A stretch of 64,000 nt of DNA from Bidens hawaiensis (GCA_021521415.1 JAIQDT010000232.1:558001-622000), one strand, 5' to 3'. Shown: positions 9,764 through 19,808, counted from the stretch's first letter. The notes: generated by a model from the sequence alone, not told the origin. Numbers and translations are program-made.

Positions 9764-10726
9764 AAAGATGCTGAGCAAGCAAGGCCAAGGACTAGAGACT
9801 ACATACTGACCCAGGTTCAAGCCAGACAGATTCCTGATGTTGTGACTGGTACGTTCTTAGTAAACGGTATTTCTGCTTCTGTATTATTTGATTCGGGTGC
9901 GAATAAAAGTTTCGTAGCTACACCATTTAGTAAACTAGCTAAAATGAAATGTTTCCGAGTGTCTGAAACCTTCATAGTAGAAACCGCTAGTGACATCTCG
10001 ATGAAAATAATGAAAATGGTTAAGCATTGTAAGATAGAATTAGAGGGACATGAGTTCCCTATTACTTTGTATGTTATGACCTTAGGAGGGTTCGATGTAG
10101 TTTTGGGAATGGATTGGTTGTCTGAATACGAAGCTCAGATAGTGTGTAAGAGTACGATAATAAAGCTAAAGTCCTTGGATGGTAGTGTGGTGACGGTTTA
10201 CGGTGATAAGGAAAGTTCAGGGCTTAACGTCATTTCGATTAAAAAAGCGGAAGGGTTATTAAGACGAGGGTGTGGTGCCTACCTGGCGTATGTTGTCAAC
10301 GCTACGGCCGAGACAAAAGAAATGAAAGATATTCTTATCTTGCGTGACTACCCAGAAATATTCCCTGAGGATCTTCCGGGGTTGCCACCGGAGCGAGAGA
10401 TAGAGTTCCAGATAGATTTAGTACCAGGAGCCCAGCCCCTCGTGAAAGCGCCATACCGTCTAGCACAGTCCGAAATGAATGAACTGATGTCCCAACTGCA
10501 AGAACTCCTCGACAAAGGTTTCATAGGACCAAGTGTTTCCCCTTGGGGCGCGCCAGTGCTGTTCGTGAAGAAGAAGGATGGAAGTATGAGAATGTGCATA
10601 GACTATCGCGAGTTGAACAAGCTTACGGTAAAGAATAGATATCCTTTGCCAAGGATTGATGATCTGATTGACCAGCTGCAAGGTTCAAGTTGGTTCTCAC
10701 GAATAGATCTTAGATCAGGGTATTAG
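9764..10726 (+). pseudogene. pol: pol of A, part 1: protease and N-terminal reverse transcriptase
   Basis: The open part runs 9842-10726; coding homology begins slightly upstream, after a frameshift near 9763. An aspartic protease is shown by [10 protein letters not shown] with catalytic Asp at 9890-9892, and by the GMDWL block near 10110. The linker with [14 protein letters not shown] leads to the reverse transcriptase: [16 protein letters not shown], then [20 protein letters not shown] and [11 protein letters not shown]. The segment ends at TAG (10724-10726) inside the conserved DLRSGYHQ region, where the histidine codon is replaced. Protease residues look intact. A single readable polyprotein is not possible. 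Confidence 0.88.
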
Positions 10727-10729
10727 CAG

Positions 10730-11095
10730 TTGAAAGTGAAAGAAGCAAACATCCCTAAAACAACGTTTCGGACGCGGTATGGACACTACGAGTTCCTCGT
10801 GATGTCAATCGGTCTAACAAATGCTCCTACAGCATTTATGGATATGATGAATAGGGTGTGTCGGCCGATGTTGGATAAGTCAGTTATCGTCTTCATCGAT
10901 GATATATTGATTTATTTAAAAAGCAATTCTGATCATGCCGAGCATCTGAGAGAAGTATTGGAAACCCTGAAGGAAGAGAAGTTGTATGCTAAGTTTTCGA
11001 AATGTGCGTTCTGGTTGCGAGAAGTAAAATTTCTAGGTCACGTGATAAATCCTGAAGGGATTTCAGTGGACCCAGCTAAGATTGAGGCGATATAA
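10730..11095 (+). pseudogene. pol: pol of A, part 2: reverse transcriptase palm and thumb
   Basis: This continues the reverse transcriptase after the stop at 10724-10726 in the same frame. It holds [20 protein letters not shown] and the catalytic FIDDIL motif with both aspartates (10898-10903). The [19 protein letters not shown] block follows. The frame breaks at TAA 11093-11095 in the KIEAI-N-W region; homology resumes one frame over with the [19 protein letters not shown] region at about 11130-11190, before further stops near 11250 and 11284. Confidence 0.88.
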
Positions 11096-12393
11096 ATTGG
11101 AAGACTTCGCAGAATCCGACTGATATACGAAGCTTCTTAGGGTTAGCTGGCTACTATAGGAGATTCATCGAAGGTTTCTCCAAGATAGCCACACCGCTGA
11201 CCAGTATGACCCGAAGGTCGGTAGTATTCAGCTGGGGGAAGTTCCAATAAGAAGCTTTTGAGGATTTAAAGAAAAGACTCATGTAGGCTCCAATCCTTGC
11301 TTTTCCCGATGGTGACGAGGATTTGATCGTTTGTACTGTTGCTTCACATCGTGGGTTAGGTTGCGTGTTAATGCAGCGAGGAAAGGTGATAGCCTATGCG
11401 TCTAGACAGTTGAAGGTCCATGAGAGTACTTATCCGATGCATGATTTAGAGCTAGCAACAATAGTGCATGCTCTCAAGATATGGAGGCATTATCTGTATG
11501 GAACTAAGTGTACTATTTACACAGATCATAAGAGTTTAAAGTACTTTTTCCAGCAGAAAGAATTGAGCATGAGGCAGAAATGTTGGTTAGAACTGATAAA
11601 GGATTACAACTGCGACATTAAGTACTTTCTTGGTAAAGCTAATGTGGTCGTTGACGCTCTAAGTCATAAGAATGAGGAAGTCATTGCAACAGTGAAGTCA
11701 TACAAGTTGATTATGAACTCAAGTCTATTTGAAGAAATCATCAAAGTGCAATCAGAGGTGCTGGTAGATGAAGGGCTAGTGAAGACAGAAAGGATTTTCG
11801 GCCAGCAAGATGAGTTGATGGAAAACACGCATGGTGTTAAGACTAAGTTTGACCGCATGTGGATTCCACGCCATGGAGACCTTAGGGGTAGAATCTTAGA
11901 AGAAGCTTATAAGTCAAGATACTCGATTCATCCAGGAACTACTAAGATGTACCAAGATTTGAAAAGAGACTATTGGTGGCCAGGAATGAAGAATGATGTG
12001 GTAGATTATGTTAGTAAGTGCTTAACTTGTTTACAAGTCAAGGCAGAACATCAGAAGCCTTATGGAAAGATGCAACCCTTAGAGATACTAGAATGGAAAT
12101 GGGAACACATCACCATGGATTTCATAACTATGCTACCTCGTACAACTAAGCATCATGATACCATTTGGGTGGTTGTGGACCGTTTGACCAAGAGTGCTCA
12201 GTTTTTTCCTATACGAGAGGTTATCCCATCAGAAACGTTAGCAAGTTTGTTCATCAAAGAGGTTGTATCCAAGCATGGAGTACCGTTATCGATCGTGTCT
12301 GATAGAGATACTCGGTTTACTTCGAGGTTTTGGAAGAAGTTCCAAGACGCCATGGGAACGAGATTGAACATCAGTACGGCGTATCATCCTTAA
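11096..12393 (+). pseudogene. pol: pol of A, part 3: RNase H and integrase core
   Basis: The open part is 11323-12393. RNase H follows the thumb: the usual CDAS start is changed to CTVAS, losing the first catalytic Asp, while [10 protein letters not shown] and VVDALSHK remain. Integrase begins with an HHCC zinc domain ([20 protein letters not shown], then CLTCLQVK). The catalytic core shows [11 protein letters not shown] with the first Asp and [12 protein letters not shown] with the second. TAA at 12391-12393 replaces a conserved glutamine codon just before TDGQSER. Element F has a stop at the same codon (60176-60178). Confidence 0.87.
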
Positions 12394-13152
12394 ACAGATG
12401 GACAGTCTGAAAGAATGATCCAAACCCTTGAGGATATGCTACGTGATTTTGTTTTAGACTTTGGAGGGAGTTGGGATGATCATCTGCATATGGCAGAGTT
12501 CTCCTATAAAAATAGCTACCATTCAAGTATTGGTATGCCACCGTTCGAGATGCTTTACGGTAGACGATGTAGAACCCCGGCATGTTGGGGAAAGATTGGT
12601 ATGAAAGAGATAGGGAGTTTAGAAGTTGTGCAAGAAACTTCTTCAAATTTCGTTCAGATAAAGGCAAGAATGAAAGCTGCTCAAGACAGAAAGAAGTCGT
12701 ATGCTGATAAGCTGCGACGACCGATTGACTTTAACGTTGGTGACAATGTGATGCTCAAGGTCTCGCCCTGGAAAGGAATCATTCGTTTCAGGAAGAGAGG
12801 AAAGTTGAGTCTAAGGTACATTGGACCGCTCAAGATTTTAGATCGAGTAGGCGAAGTGGCTTACAAGTTAGATTTACCCGAAGAGTTAGAAGGAATTCAT
12901 TCTACCTTTCATGTTTCTCAACTGAGAAAATGTCTAGCCGATGACACGTCTCATGTGCCATTATCGGACATTGAGGTTGATGAACCGTTGAACTACATTG
13001 AGCGACCAATCGAGATAGTTGATCACAAGGAAAAGCAACTCCGTCACAAGGTTATACCCTTAGTGAAAGTGATATGGAAGCATCGCAAAGGATCGGACGC
13101 TACATGGGAAGCCGCGGAAGAGATGCAAAAGTTTTATCCAGATTTGTTTTAA
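12394..13152 (+). pseudogene. pol: pol of A, part 4: integrase C-terminus and chromodomain-like tail
   Basis: The frame continues unchanged after the stop at 12391. It holds [19 protein letters not shown] with the third catalytic residue (Glu), the FSYKNSYHSSIGMPPFEMLY block and the KVSPWKGIIRFRKRGKLSLRY segment of the integrase C-terminal domain. The last 40 residues (KVIWKHRKGSDATWE, ending FYPDLF) resemble the reduced chromodomain of plant chromoviruses, which targets integration to chromatin. The stop TAA at 13150-13152 is the natural end, directly followed by the pre-LTR hairpin. Confidence 0.88.
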
Positions 13153-13161
13153 TAATAGTTA

Positions 13162-13198
13162 GGTTTCGGGGACGAAACCATTTCAAGGAGGAAAGACT
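13162..13198 (+). other. Pre-LTR hairpin and polypurine tract of A
   Basis: GGTTTCG (13162-13168) pairs with CGAAACC (13173-13179) around a GGGA loop. A purine-rich tract (AAGGAGGAAAGAC) follows, and the 3' LTR starts at 13199, 19 nt after the hairpin. The polypurine tract primes plus-strand synthesis. The hairpin recurs, with changed but still pairing arms, in C, D and G. Confidence 0.75.
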
Positions 13199-14410
13199 TG
13201 TAACATCTTGTGTTCTCGTTTCGATTAATAAAAGGAAAATATGGGTTATTATAAGTCGGGCTAGTGTTGGGTTAAATGGATATGGGTTATGGACTTGGGT
13301 TAAGAAGGAAAGACCATGGGCTTAAGCCCATGATCCATAATATATAAACCTTAATTACTAATTAATTCATTCATTTTACACACATTCCATACATCACCCA
13401 AAACACACACTTAAGCTCTCTCTCTAGTTTCTCTCTTTTCTCTTGCCGAAACAAGAAGGAAAACAGATCCTGATTCTAGGTAATGATAGTATGATAGTGT
13501 ATAAACTTAAACCCGTTAGATTTAGTCACAAAACGACGAGCCGACACCTTTAAACCGATAAAGTCACGAGATCTAGGTGGAATCGGGTATAAACCGAACC
13601 TAAGATGAGCTTAGGGGTCACCCTAGCTCAGATATGGATCGAACGGGACGAAAAACGGTGGTGAAATAAGTGAGATCTTGTTTTTCCGGCGAGATCCCGG
13701 TTTTCCGGCAGTGGCGGCGCCGGAAAAGGCAGGTACGAGGTTAAGGTGTCAGAGAATGTCAGAGACATTCTCTGACCTAACCCTAATTCGTTAATGGAGA
13801 GTTAGCGAACTAGAGGCAATTCACCAGATGATTCGTTAAAGTAAGGTTAACGAACTAGCCTTAGTTTGTATCCAAATTCGTTAAGGAAATAATAACGAAT
13901 TAACCCCAATTCGTTATAGTTAATCGTTGAAAGGAGATAACGAATTAGAAGGTTCAATTCGTTACAGAGGGGTCATTCGTTATGAAGTTCAATTCGTCGA
14001 AGGACCAGTTCGTTATAAGGTCCATTCTTTATAAAGTGACGAATGGGTCATTCGTTATGAACCCAATTCGTTAAGAACCAAGTAACGAACTCAAGTTTGA
14101 TAAAATAATAGAGCATTCCCTGGACTTAGAAAAGTATGATATAATTACATAATAGCCCTTGGACTTTGATAATTTATGAAAGATACCTGCAAAGGTTAAC
14201 GAATAACGATTAACTAACCGGTAAAGGTTCAATGAAGTAAGCCCGGCTTAGACGCTTAATATTAATTAAGTAAATGATAAGAAGAGCTAGAACCGTATTT
14301 AATATATGTAATGATCATAAAGTTAGTCGTGCACAGCTAAAGAAAGGAATAACCGTAAACGGTGAACGTAACCACATTCAAGTTAGTTTCTAGCCCCACT
14401 TCCTTGTTAG
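13199..14410 (+). repeat. Element A 3' LTR, first part
   Basis: It starts TGTAACATCTTG and carries the 18-bp palindrome (13315-13332), TATATAAA (13341-13348) and the ATTCGTTA array (about 13785-14095). It stops at 14410, where element I is inserted; the remainder resumes near 18113. Confidence 0.9.
13315..13348 (+). promoter_or_regulatory. A 3' LTR palindrome plus TATA box
   Basis: CATGGGCTTAAGCCCATG (13315-13332) is followed after exactly 8 bp by TATATAAA (13341-13348). This is the intact counterpart of the damaged promoter in the 5' LTR. Confidence 0.65.
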
Positions 14411-14420
14411 ACACCCATTT

Positions 14421-14914
14421 GAGAAGACCTGCCATGGATCTAGCCGCTAATACGATACATCGATTATGTACAAGATCTAAACGTTAAATTATTACTTTAT
14501 TGATAATATGGAGTAAATACATTATGGTGGATGGAAATAACTTATGGAGAGCATAATTACTTAGATCTAGATCTCTCTCTAAATATGTACACCTACAAAT
14601 GAACATGGATATGCCTATTTATAGGCCAAAGCACCAATTCGATAATTTATGTTTAATTCGTTATATCTTCATAAACGAACTAGACTCCATTCGTTATGAT
14701 TCCATAACGAATGATGATAACTTAACGAACCAGCCTCCATTCGTTATATTACATAACGAATGGGCTTATAAACTTAACTAACCAGCCTAGATCACTAACG
14801 AATGGACGCATTCGCTATACAATCCATAGCGAATGGCCATTTTACAATAAATAAACAATCTAGAGTATGTATACATTATTCGAATGCTACGGACAACAAT
14901 TTCGTGCACTAACA
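14421..14914 (-). repeat. Element I LTR, inverted copy (left)
   Basis: On the minus strand it reads TGTTAGTGCACGAAATTG...GGTCTTCTCA. It is followed on that strand's upstream side by a GGAAAAGGGGGTGTC polypurine sequence (14915-14929), so it is attached to the end of an interior. The TATA box is TATAAATA on the minus strand at about 14618-14625. Confidence 0.8.
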
Positions 14915-14942
14915 GACACCCCCTTTTCCGTAGCTATCGAAT
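14915..14942. other. Head-to-head LTR junction of I
   Basis: The bases after the inverted LTR read as the minus-strand interior end (GATAGCTACGGAAAAGGGGG). They run without a break into the plus LTR at CCGTAGC...TCGAATAAT. The interior end and the LTR share a CGTAGC...TCGAAT sequence, so the flip occurred at microhomology. Confidence 0.65.
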
Positions 14943-15401
14943 AATTTATACATAGTCTAGATTGTTTATTTATTGTAAAATGGCCATTCGCTATGGATTA
15001 TATAGCAAATGCGTCCATTCGTTAGTGATCTAGGCTGGTTAGTTAAGTTTATAAGCCCATTCATTATGTAATATAACGAATGGAGGCTGATTCGTTAAGT
15101 TATCATCATTCGTTATGGAATCATAACGAATGGAGTCTAATTCGTTTATGAAGATATAACGAATTAAACTTAAATTAACGAATTGGTGCTTTGGCCTATA
15201 AATAGGCATATCCATGCTCATTTGTAGGTGTACATATTTAGAGAGAGATCTAGATCTAAGTAATTATGCTCTCCATAAGTTATTTCCATCCACCATAATG
15301 TATTTACTCCATATTTATCAATAAAGTAATAATTTAACGTTTAGATCTTGTACATAATCGATGTATCGTATTAGCGGCTAGATCCATGGCAGGTCTTCTC
15401 A
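14927..15401 (+). repeat. Element I 5' LTR (plus strand, first ~25 bases missing)
   Basis: It ends GGCAGGTCTTCTCA directly before the primer site. It carries TATAAATA (15197-15204) flanked by the CCTATAAATAGG inverted repeat, and an array of ATTCGTTA/TAACGAAT motifs (15000-15180). It is the inverted partner of 14421-14914. Confidence 0.8.
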
Positions 15402-15403
15402 AT

Positions 15404-15415
15404 TGGTATCAGAGC
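15404..15415 (+). other. Primer binding site of I
   Basis: TGGTATCAGAGC is an exact match to the plant initiator tRNA-Met primer site and begins two bases after the LTR. Confidence 0.9.
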
Positions 15416-17613
15416 AGGAGCTGCTCTCGATGCTTCGATTAAGGTATGAATCTGAGTTTTTCATGTTTTTCGGGTTTTGGTCAGATCTGGAGTAATTTAG
15501 TGTGTTATTGGTGGAGTTGTTGGTGAATTCGTGTATATTGATGGAAGAGGGAACTTCCTGTGTAATTTGGTGTTAAGTTTTAGTGTATTGAGTGATTCAT
15601 CATGGAAGAGCATGTTAACTTTTGATTCGGTTTATGATGATTTAGTGATGGTTAAGTTAATTGGATGATGGATTTGTGTTTATTATTGAAATCCGCATGA
15701 TTCTGTGGATTTTGGTGGTTAATTATGGTGTATTGAAGGTTTTGCCATGAAAGAGCATGGTTTCGGGTTGATTATTTGGTGATGAATAAGTATCGTTAAG
15801 TTAATTGGGTGTTAGATTGGTGATCAGTGTAAAAAAACCGAGTTCAGTGTTATTTTCACCGAATGTTCAGTGTGATTTTTGTGGTTAATGATGGTGTTTT
15901 GATGATTCACCATGGATGAAGTTCAAGTTTCCAGAATCCAGCCAGATCTGAGTTTTTCCGGCGAGATAAACACTTTTTCCGGTGAAAAACGTTTTCCGGC
16001 GAACACCTCAGATCTAACAACCTGATTCGTTGTTACTGTAGCTAATTCGTTAAGAAAGCTTAACGAATCTACTGTAGCAATTCGTTATGGAAATAGTAAC
16101 GAATTAAGTTAATTCGTTAAGGATATTCGTTAAGGAAAATGTAACGAATTAAGGCAATTCGATAAGTTAATTCGTCATGGTAATTCGTTAAGTTAAAGGT
16201 AACGAATTAAGGCAATTCGTTAAGTTAATTCGCTAAGGTATTGGTAACGAATTAAGGTAACTCGTTATGTGTATGACGAATTGGAATTCTTAACGAATGG
16301 GAGTTCATTCGTGTCACTGTTATAACGAATTAGAGTTGATAAGTTATAACGAACTGGCTGGTTGACGAACTGCTTGGTTGACGAATGGAGAGCATGAACT
16401 AATGTAACGAATGGTGTATATCTATAACGAATTAAAGAGGCAATTCGTTAAAAAAAAATTCTTGCGCGAATTTTGTCCTAAATGTTCCTTGTAAGTGAGA
16501 TTTCACTTTTGAAAATTTTGGCGATAATATTTATTTTTCGAAAATTTTCGGTGAATTTTTGGCGGGAAAATCGGGAAAAATTTTCTTAATCGAATTTTTT
16601 CTGGGATGTGCCTAATGTATTGGAAACTCTTCATGCAAATTTTGGTAATATATTTTCCGGCTGACTGTTTATGCGTTTCGACTGGCCGAGAGGGAGATCT
16701 TGTGTAATTTAAGGAGAAGTATGTTTGTTTGTGAACCTTGAAGATTATTTAAGACCTTGCCGAATTTGTCAAGAAAAGGGGGAGATATAAATTTCATTTT
16801 AGATTATTTGGCTTCCTACGTGGTGTGCAAGGTTTCTTGAAAAATTTACTGCATTTCGGGTGGTAATTCATGCTTGATAAGCTACGTTTGACTGAGTTCA
16901 AGACTGCAGTTGTTCTTCGATTGGTGATTGATTTGTTTAAACATTGAAACCTGACTATGTGGGATACGAGTGTCTGTTCGTTTACTTCTTTCTAAGGGAC
17001 TTGATCCTGACTATGTTGGCTACGAGTATACGGCGGATTACTTCTGTTGAGGGGGGACGATTCTCGAACGTGTTGATCTTATTAAAGAATATACAAGTCT
17101 TGTCATTAGATTGAAGAATTTGATCATTTGGAGTATATAAATGGAGGTTGGAACTCTGAATCTTATGATACCCAAACATTAGTGCATCTTTGTGAATGCG
17201 ATGTGGAAGAGCTTCAAAGAGTTATTTGGGATAAACGTTATCAAGAGAGGGAAAATTGAAGTGAAAGATGTTGAATGATCGAGTTGTTCATGATGATGTG
17301 TGACGAGGTTAAATGTAAAGATATGTTTTTCTTTACCGGTGCTGACGGATAGCTGATGACTTGTTGCTGATTGTTGAAAGATTGAACCATATCATACGTC
17401 AATGGATGATCGGAATGATCTCCAAGAGTTTCTCACATTAAGGGGGTGATCTGATATGAGAAGCTACAAGTTGTTGGTTTGCTGAAAAGATTTAAAGATT
17501 GTCTGTCTGCACAAGCCCGAAAATCATCAGTCAAGGGGGTGTCTGTTAGTGCACGGTTTTGTGACTGGTGATTTGCAGTTAAAGTATTCAAGATTAAAGT
17601 ATTCGATAGCTAC
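15416..17613 (+). other. Element I interior, non-coding
   Basis: No gag or pol similarity and no long ORF were found in 2.2 kb. An array of ATTCGTTA/TAACGAAT motifs fills 16024-16450. A duplicated segment built on CCTGACTATGT...TACGAGT occurs at about 16949-16975 and 17006-17032. A second copy of the end module (AAGGGGGTGTCTGTTAGTGC) lies at 17533-17556, about 90 bp before the true polypurine tract and LTR start. The element must have relied on proteins from another element. Confidence 0.7.
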
Positions 17614-17628
17614 AGAAAAGGGGGTGTC
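17614..17628 (+). other. Polypurine tract of I
   Basis: AGAAAAGGGGGTGTC directly precedes the LTR start TGTTAGTGCACG at 17629. Confidence 0.75.
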
Positions 17629-18110
17629 TGTTAGTGCACGAAACTGTTGTCCGTAGCATTCGAATAATTTATACATAGTCTAGATTGAATATTTATTGTA
17701 AATGGAGCATGTGGCCTATAAATAGGTGGTCCCATGCACATAATGAGGAGTGTACATATTTAGAGAGAGATCTAGATCTAAATGTGTACACCTACAAATG
17801 AGCATGGATATGCCTATTTATAGGCCAAATCACCAATTCGTTAATTTATGTTTAATTCGTTATATCTTCATAAACGAATTAGACTCCATTCGTTATGATT
17901 CCATAACGAATGATGATAACTTAATGAACCAGCCTCCATTCGTTATATTACATAACGATTGGGCTTATAAACTTAACTAACCAGCCTAGATCACTAGCGA
18001 ATGGACGCATTGGCTATACAATCCATAGTGAATGGCCATTTTACAATAAATAAACAATCTAGACTATGTATACATTATTCGAATGCTATGGACAACAATT
18101 TCGTGCACTA
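17629..18110. repeat. Element I 3' LTR, fold-back (plus then minus)
   Basis: Plus-strand LTR sequence runs from 17629 to about 17780 but lacks the ATTCGTTA array (a deletion joins the TATTTATTGTAAATGG region to the TATA region). At the self-palindromic AGATCTAGATCT (17770-17781) it flips into a minus-strand LTR that runs to 18110 and does contain the array. The two arms come from different LTR variants, so this is not a simple hairpin copy. Confidence 0.7.
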
Positions 18111-18112
18111 AA

Positions 18113-19096
18113 AGTTTTCGGGGCTGTGTGCATACTCGATGTGATAGTTAATACACTTACCTTAAGTGGTAAGTGTATGCCTTGTATGATTCATGTATGA
18201 TGATTGCTTGACGGTGCGTGAACGATCTTCGGATATTGCATGTACCGTCGGGTGATAGTTAAAGATATGATTGATAAATATGATGTATGAATGGTGTATG
18301 TATGTTATGTTGATAGTACTTGAACGATCTTCGGATATTGCACGTAAAGACAGATATGGTATAATTTCACGAAACAAATGGACCAGACTCTAATATTATC
18401 TGTGAGGATAGAGACCAGACCCTAATAATATCTTTGAGGATAGGGACCATACTGTAATAATATCTGTGAGGATAGGGACTAGACCCTAATAATATATGTG
18501 AGGATAGGGACCAGACCCTAATAATATCTGTGAGGATGGGGACCAGACCCTAATAATATCTGTGATGTTGGGACCAGACCCTAATAATATCTGTGATGTT
18601 GGGACCAGACTCTAATAATATCTGTGATGTTGGGGACCAGACCCTAATTATATCTGTGAGGTTATAGGTCGTAAGGCTCTTTACGTAGTATGGATAGTTA
18701 TGTATGTAAAGTAAAGTATGCATGATGTACACACCTTCGGACATGTGTGCAAGTATGCGAAATGATTGTATGTTGTATGATTAAATAGAACTTACTCAGC
18801 GTAGCTGACTTTTAGTATGTACGCATGTGAGTAGAATGAGGCAGCTCGCTTGAGGGGAAACACATGGCATGGAATTGAAGACACTGTCATCTCAAGGAAA
18901 TGTTATGTTATTTAAAAGACAATGTTTTCTGTTTAAACGATTTGAATGCTTGTTAAGACAAGAATTGATGGTTATGTAATATATTGGTTTGAAGTTTTTA
19001 TATTCCGCGTAAAGTTTTATTTAACTATGATATTTAGAACTGTGTTTATGAGTAAATCCATCGTCCAATGTAGGGCACCGGTAACGGGGCCTTACA
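18113..19096 (+). repeat. Element A 3' LTR, second part
   Basis: The LTR resumes at the TTTTCGGGGCTGTGTG block, carries the ACACTTACC/GGTAAGTGT inverted repeat (18153-18176) and about nine 32-bp minisatellite units (18379-18664), and ends GGGGCCTTACA at 19096, followed by the GCAAT duplication. Confidence 0.9.
18379..18664 (+). repeat. 32-bp minisatellite, about nine units, in A 3' LTR
   Basis: The units match those at 7447-7672 but number about nine rather than seven. The last four have 31- to 32-base spacing and a GTGATGTTG variant ending. Confidence 0.85.
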
Positions 19097-19394
19097 GCAA
19101 TCTTTGGTGTCTTCTTCCATGCATACTCCACGACTCAGCAGATCTTTTGGTTCCTTTTTCTCCAGACTTTCTAGGATACAGATTCTTCAACGCGGCGGCT
19201 GCATCCTGAGCAATGGCGGCTTGAACAGATGGATCCAATTGATACCCTTCGTTGTCACTCATATCTCGTACGGTTGTGCCTCCTTCCTCTCCCATTTTAG
19301 AAATCGGTTCTTCAGAAGTTTCCTGGTCAACACGTGGCCTACCAGGACGTCCAGTGTGACCTCCCTTACCAACAAACCTTCTCACTCCAGCCAT
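19097..19394 (-). pseudogene. Gag-like protein of B, N-terminal part (split by A)
   Basis: This is the 5' half of B's gene; the rest is at 5531-5944. ATG at 19392-19394 (MAGVRR...) matches the start used in C and A. The segment is basic and Gly/Arg-rich, then has an acidic stretch (EEGGTTVRDMSDNEGYQLD) and the conserved Ala-rich VQAAIAQDAAAALKNLYPRK helix. A small deletion relative to C (near 19130, in the SAESWSMHG region) shifts the frame, so B was broken there as well as by A. A's GCAAT duplication is at 19097-19101. Confidence 0.8.
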
Positions 19395-19808
19395 TCGTAT
19401 TCTATAAGGAAACATAAACGTTATCACTCTAGGAATTATTTAGCACATGATTCATAAGGTAAGTAGTTATTGACAGTGGCTAAGTGTAATTAACTATTTG
19501 CATTACTCCTCAAGTTCTACATACTTCGCTTTATGATTTCACTTGTGCTAGTTTCTACCTCTAAACAGTTAATCAATCAAACAATTAATAAATCATATCC
19601 ATATCATTCACATGTTCTTTCTTTACAATTAAGATAACGTTATCATACACTATTTAATCATACACTTTACCTTTACCGAGCTTCCTTGAGTGACACATGG
19701 CTATCTTGAACTGTCATCTTCTTTCTTTTCTTACTTAAATCGCATTTTCTATTCGAGTCTAAGCATGTAGGATGCTTAAATCTTTCAAACTTTACTCTGA
19801 TACCAACT
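19395..19808 (-). other. B leader and primer binding site
   Basis: On the minus strand AGTTGGTATCAGAG (19793-19806) follows the LTR and matches the initiator tRNA-Met site. The remaining leader up to gag has no ORF, is homologous to A 8118-8517, and ends with GTTTCCTTATAG, the acceptor-like sequence. Confidence 0.8.

Larger units (their letters stand above)
14411..18112 (+). mobile_element. Element I: non-coding LTR element with inverted LTR copies at both ends
   Basis: The insertion splits A's 3' LTR. In order it holds a ten-base filler, a complete minus-strand LTR (14421-14914), a minus-strand polypurine remnant, a plus-strand LTR lacking its first bases (about 14927-15401), a tRNA-iMet primer site (15404-15415), a 2.2-kb interior without a pol ORF, a polypurine tract (17614-17624), and a plus LTR start (17629) that folds back into a minus LTR near 17780 and ends at 18110. 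LTRs of about 490 bp, TGTTAG...CTCA ends and the AAAAGGGGGTG tract suggest a Copia-derived non-autonomous element. No clean target duplication is visible. Confidence 0.75.
5945..19096 (+). mobile_element. Element A: Ty3/gypsy chromovirus-like element, inserted in B
   Basis: A has a 5' LTR (5945-8102), primer site (8105-8117), broken gag-pol (8518-13152), a polypurine tract before 13199 and a 3' LTR (13199-14410 plus 18113-19096, split by element I). The 5-bp sequence GCAAT occurs at 5940-5944 and 19097-19101 and restores B's gag frame when A is removed. Domain order protease, reverse transcriptase, RNase H, integrase is that of Ty3/gypsy. The C-terminal sequence after integrase resembles the chromodomain-like end of plant chromoviruses such as the Tekay/Del group. 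The LTRs differ by roughly a tenth in the first 120 bases, so the insertion is old. At least four in-frame stops and several frameshifts make it non-autonomous. Confidence 0.92.

Noticed and set aside
14599..15221. Matching 60-residue frames at 14599-14781 (+) and 15039-15221 (-)
   Set aside because: They are the same LTR segment in opposite orientations, full of ATTCGTTA motifs, and carry no protein signature.
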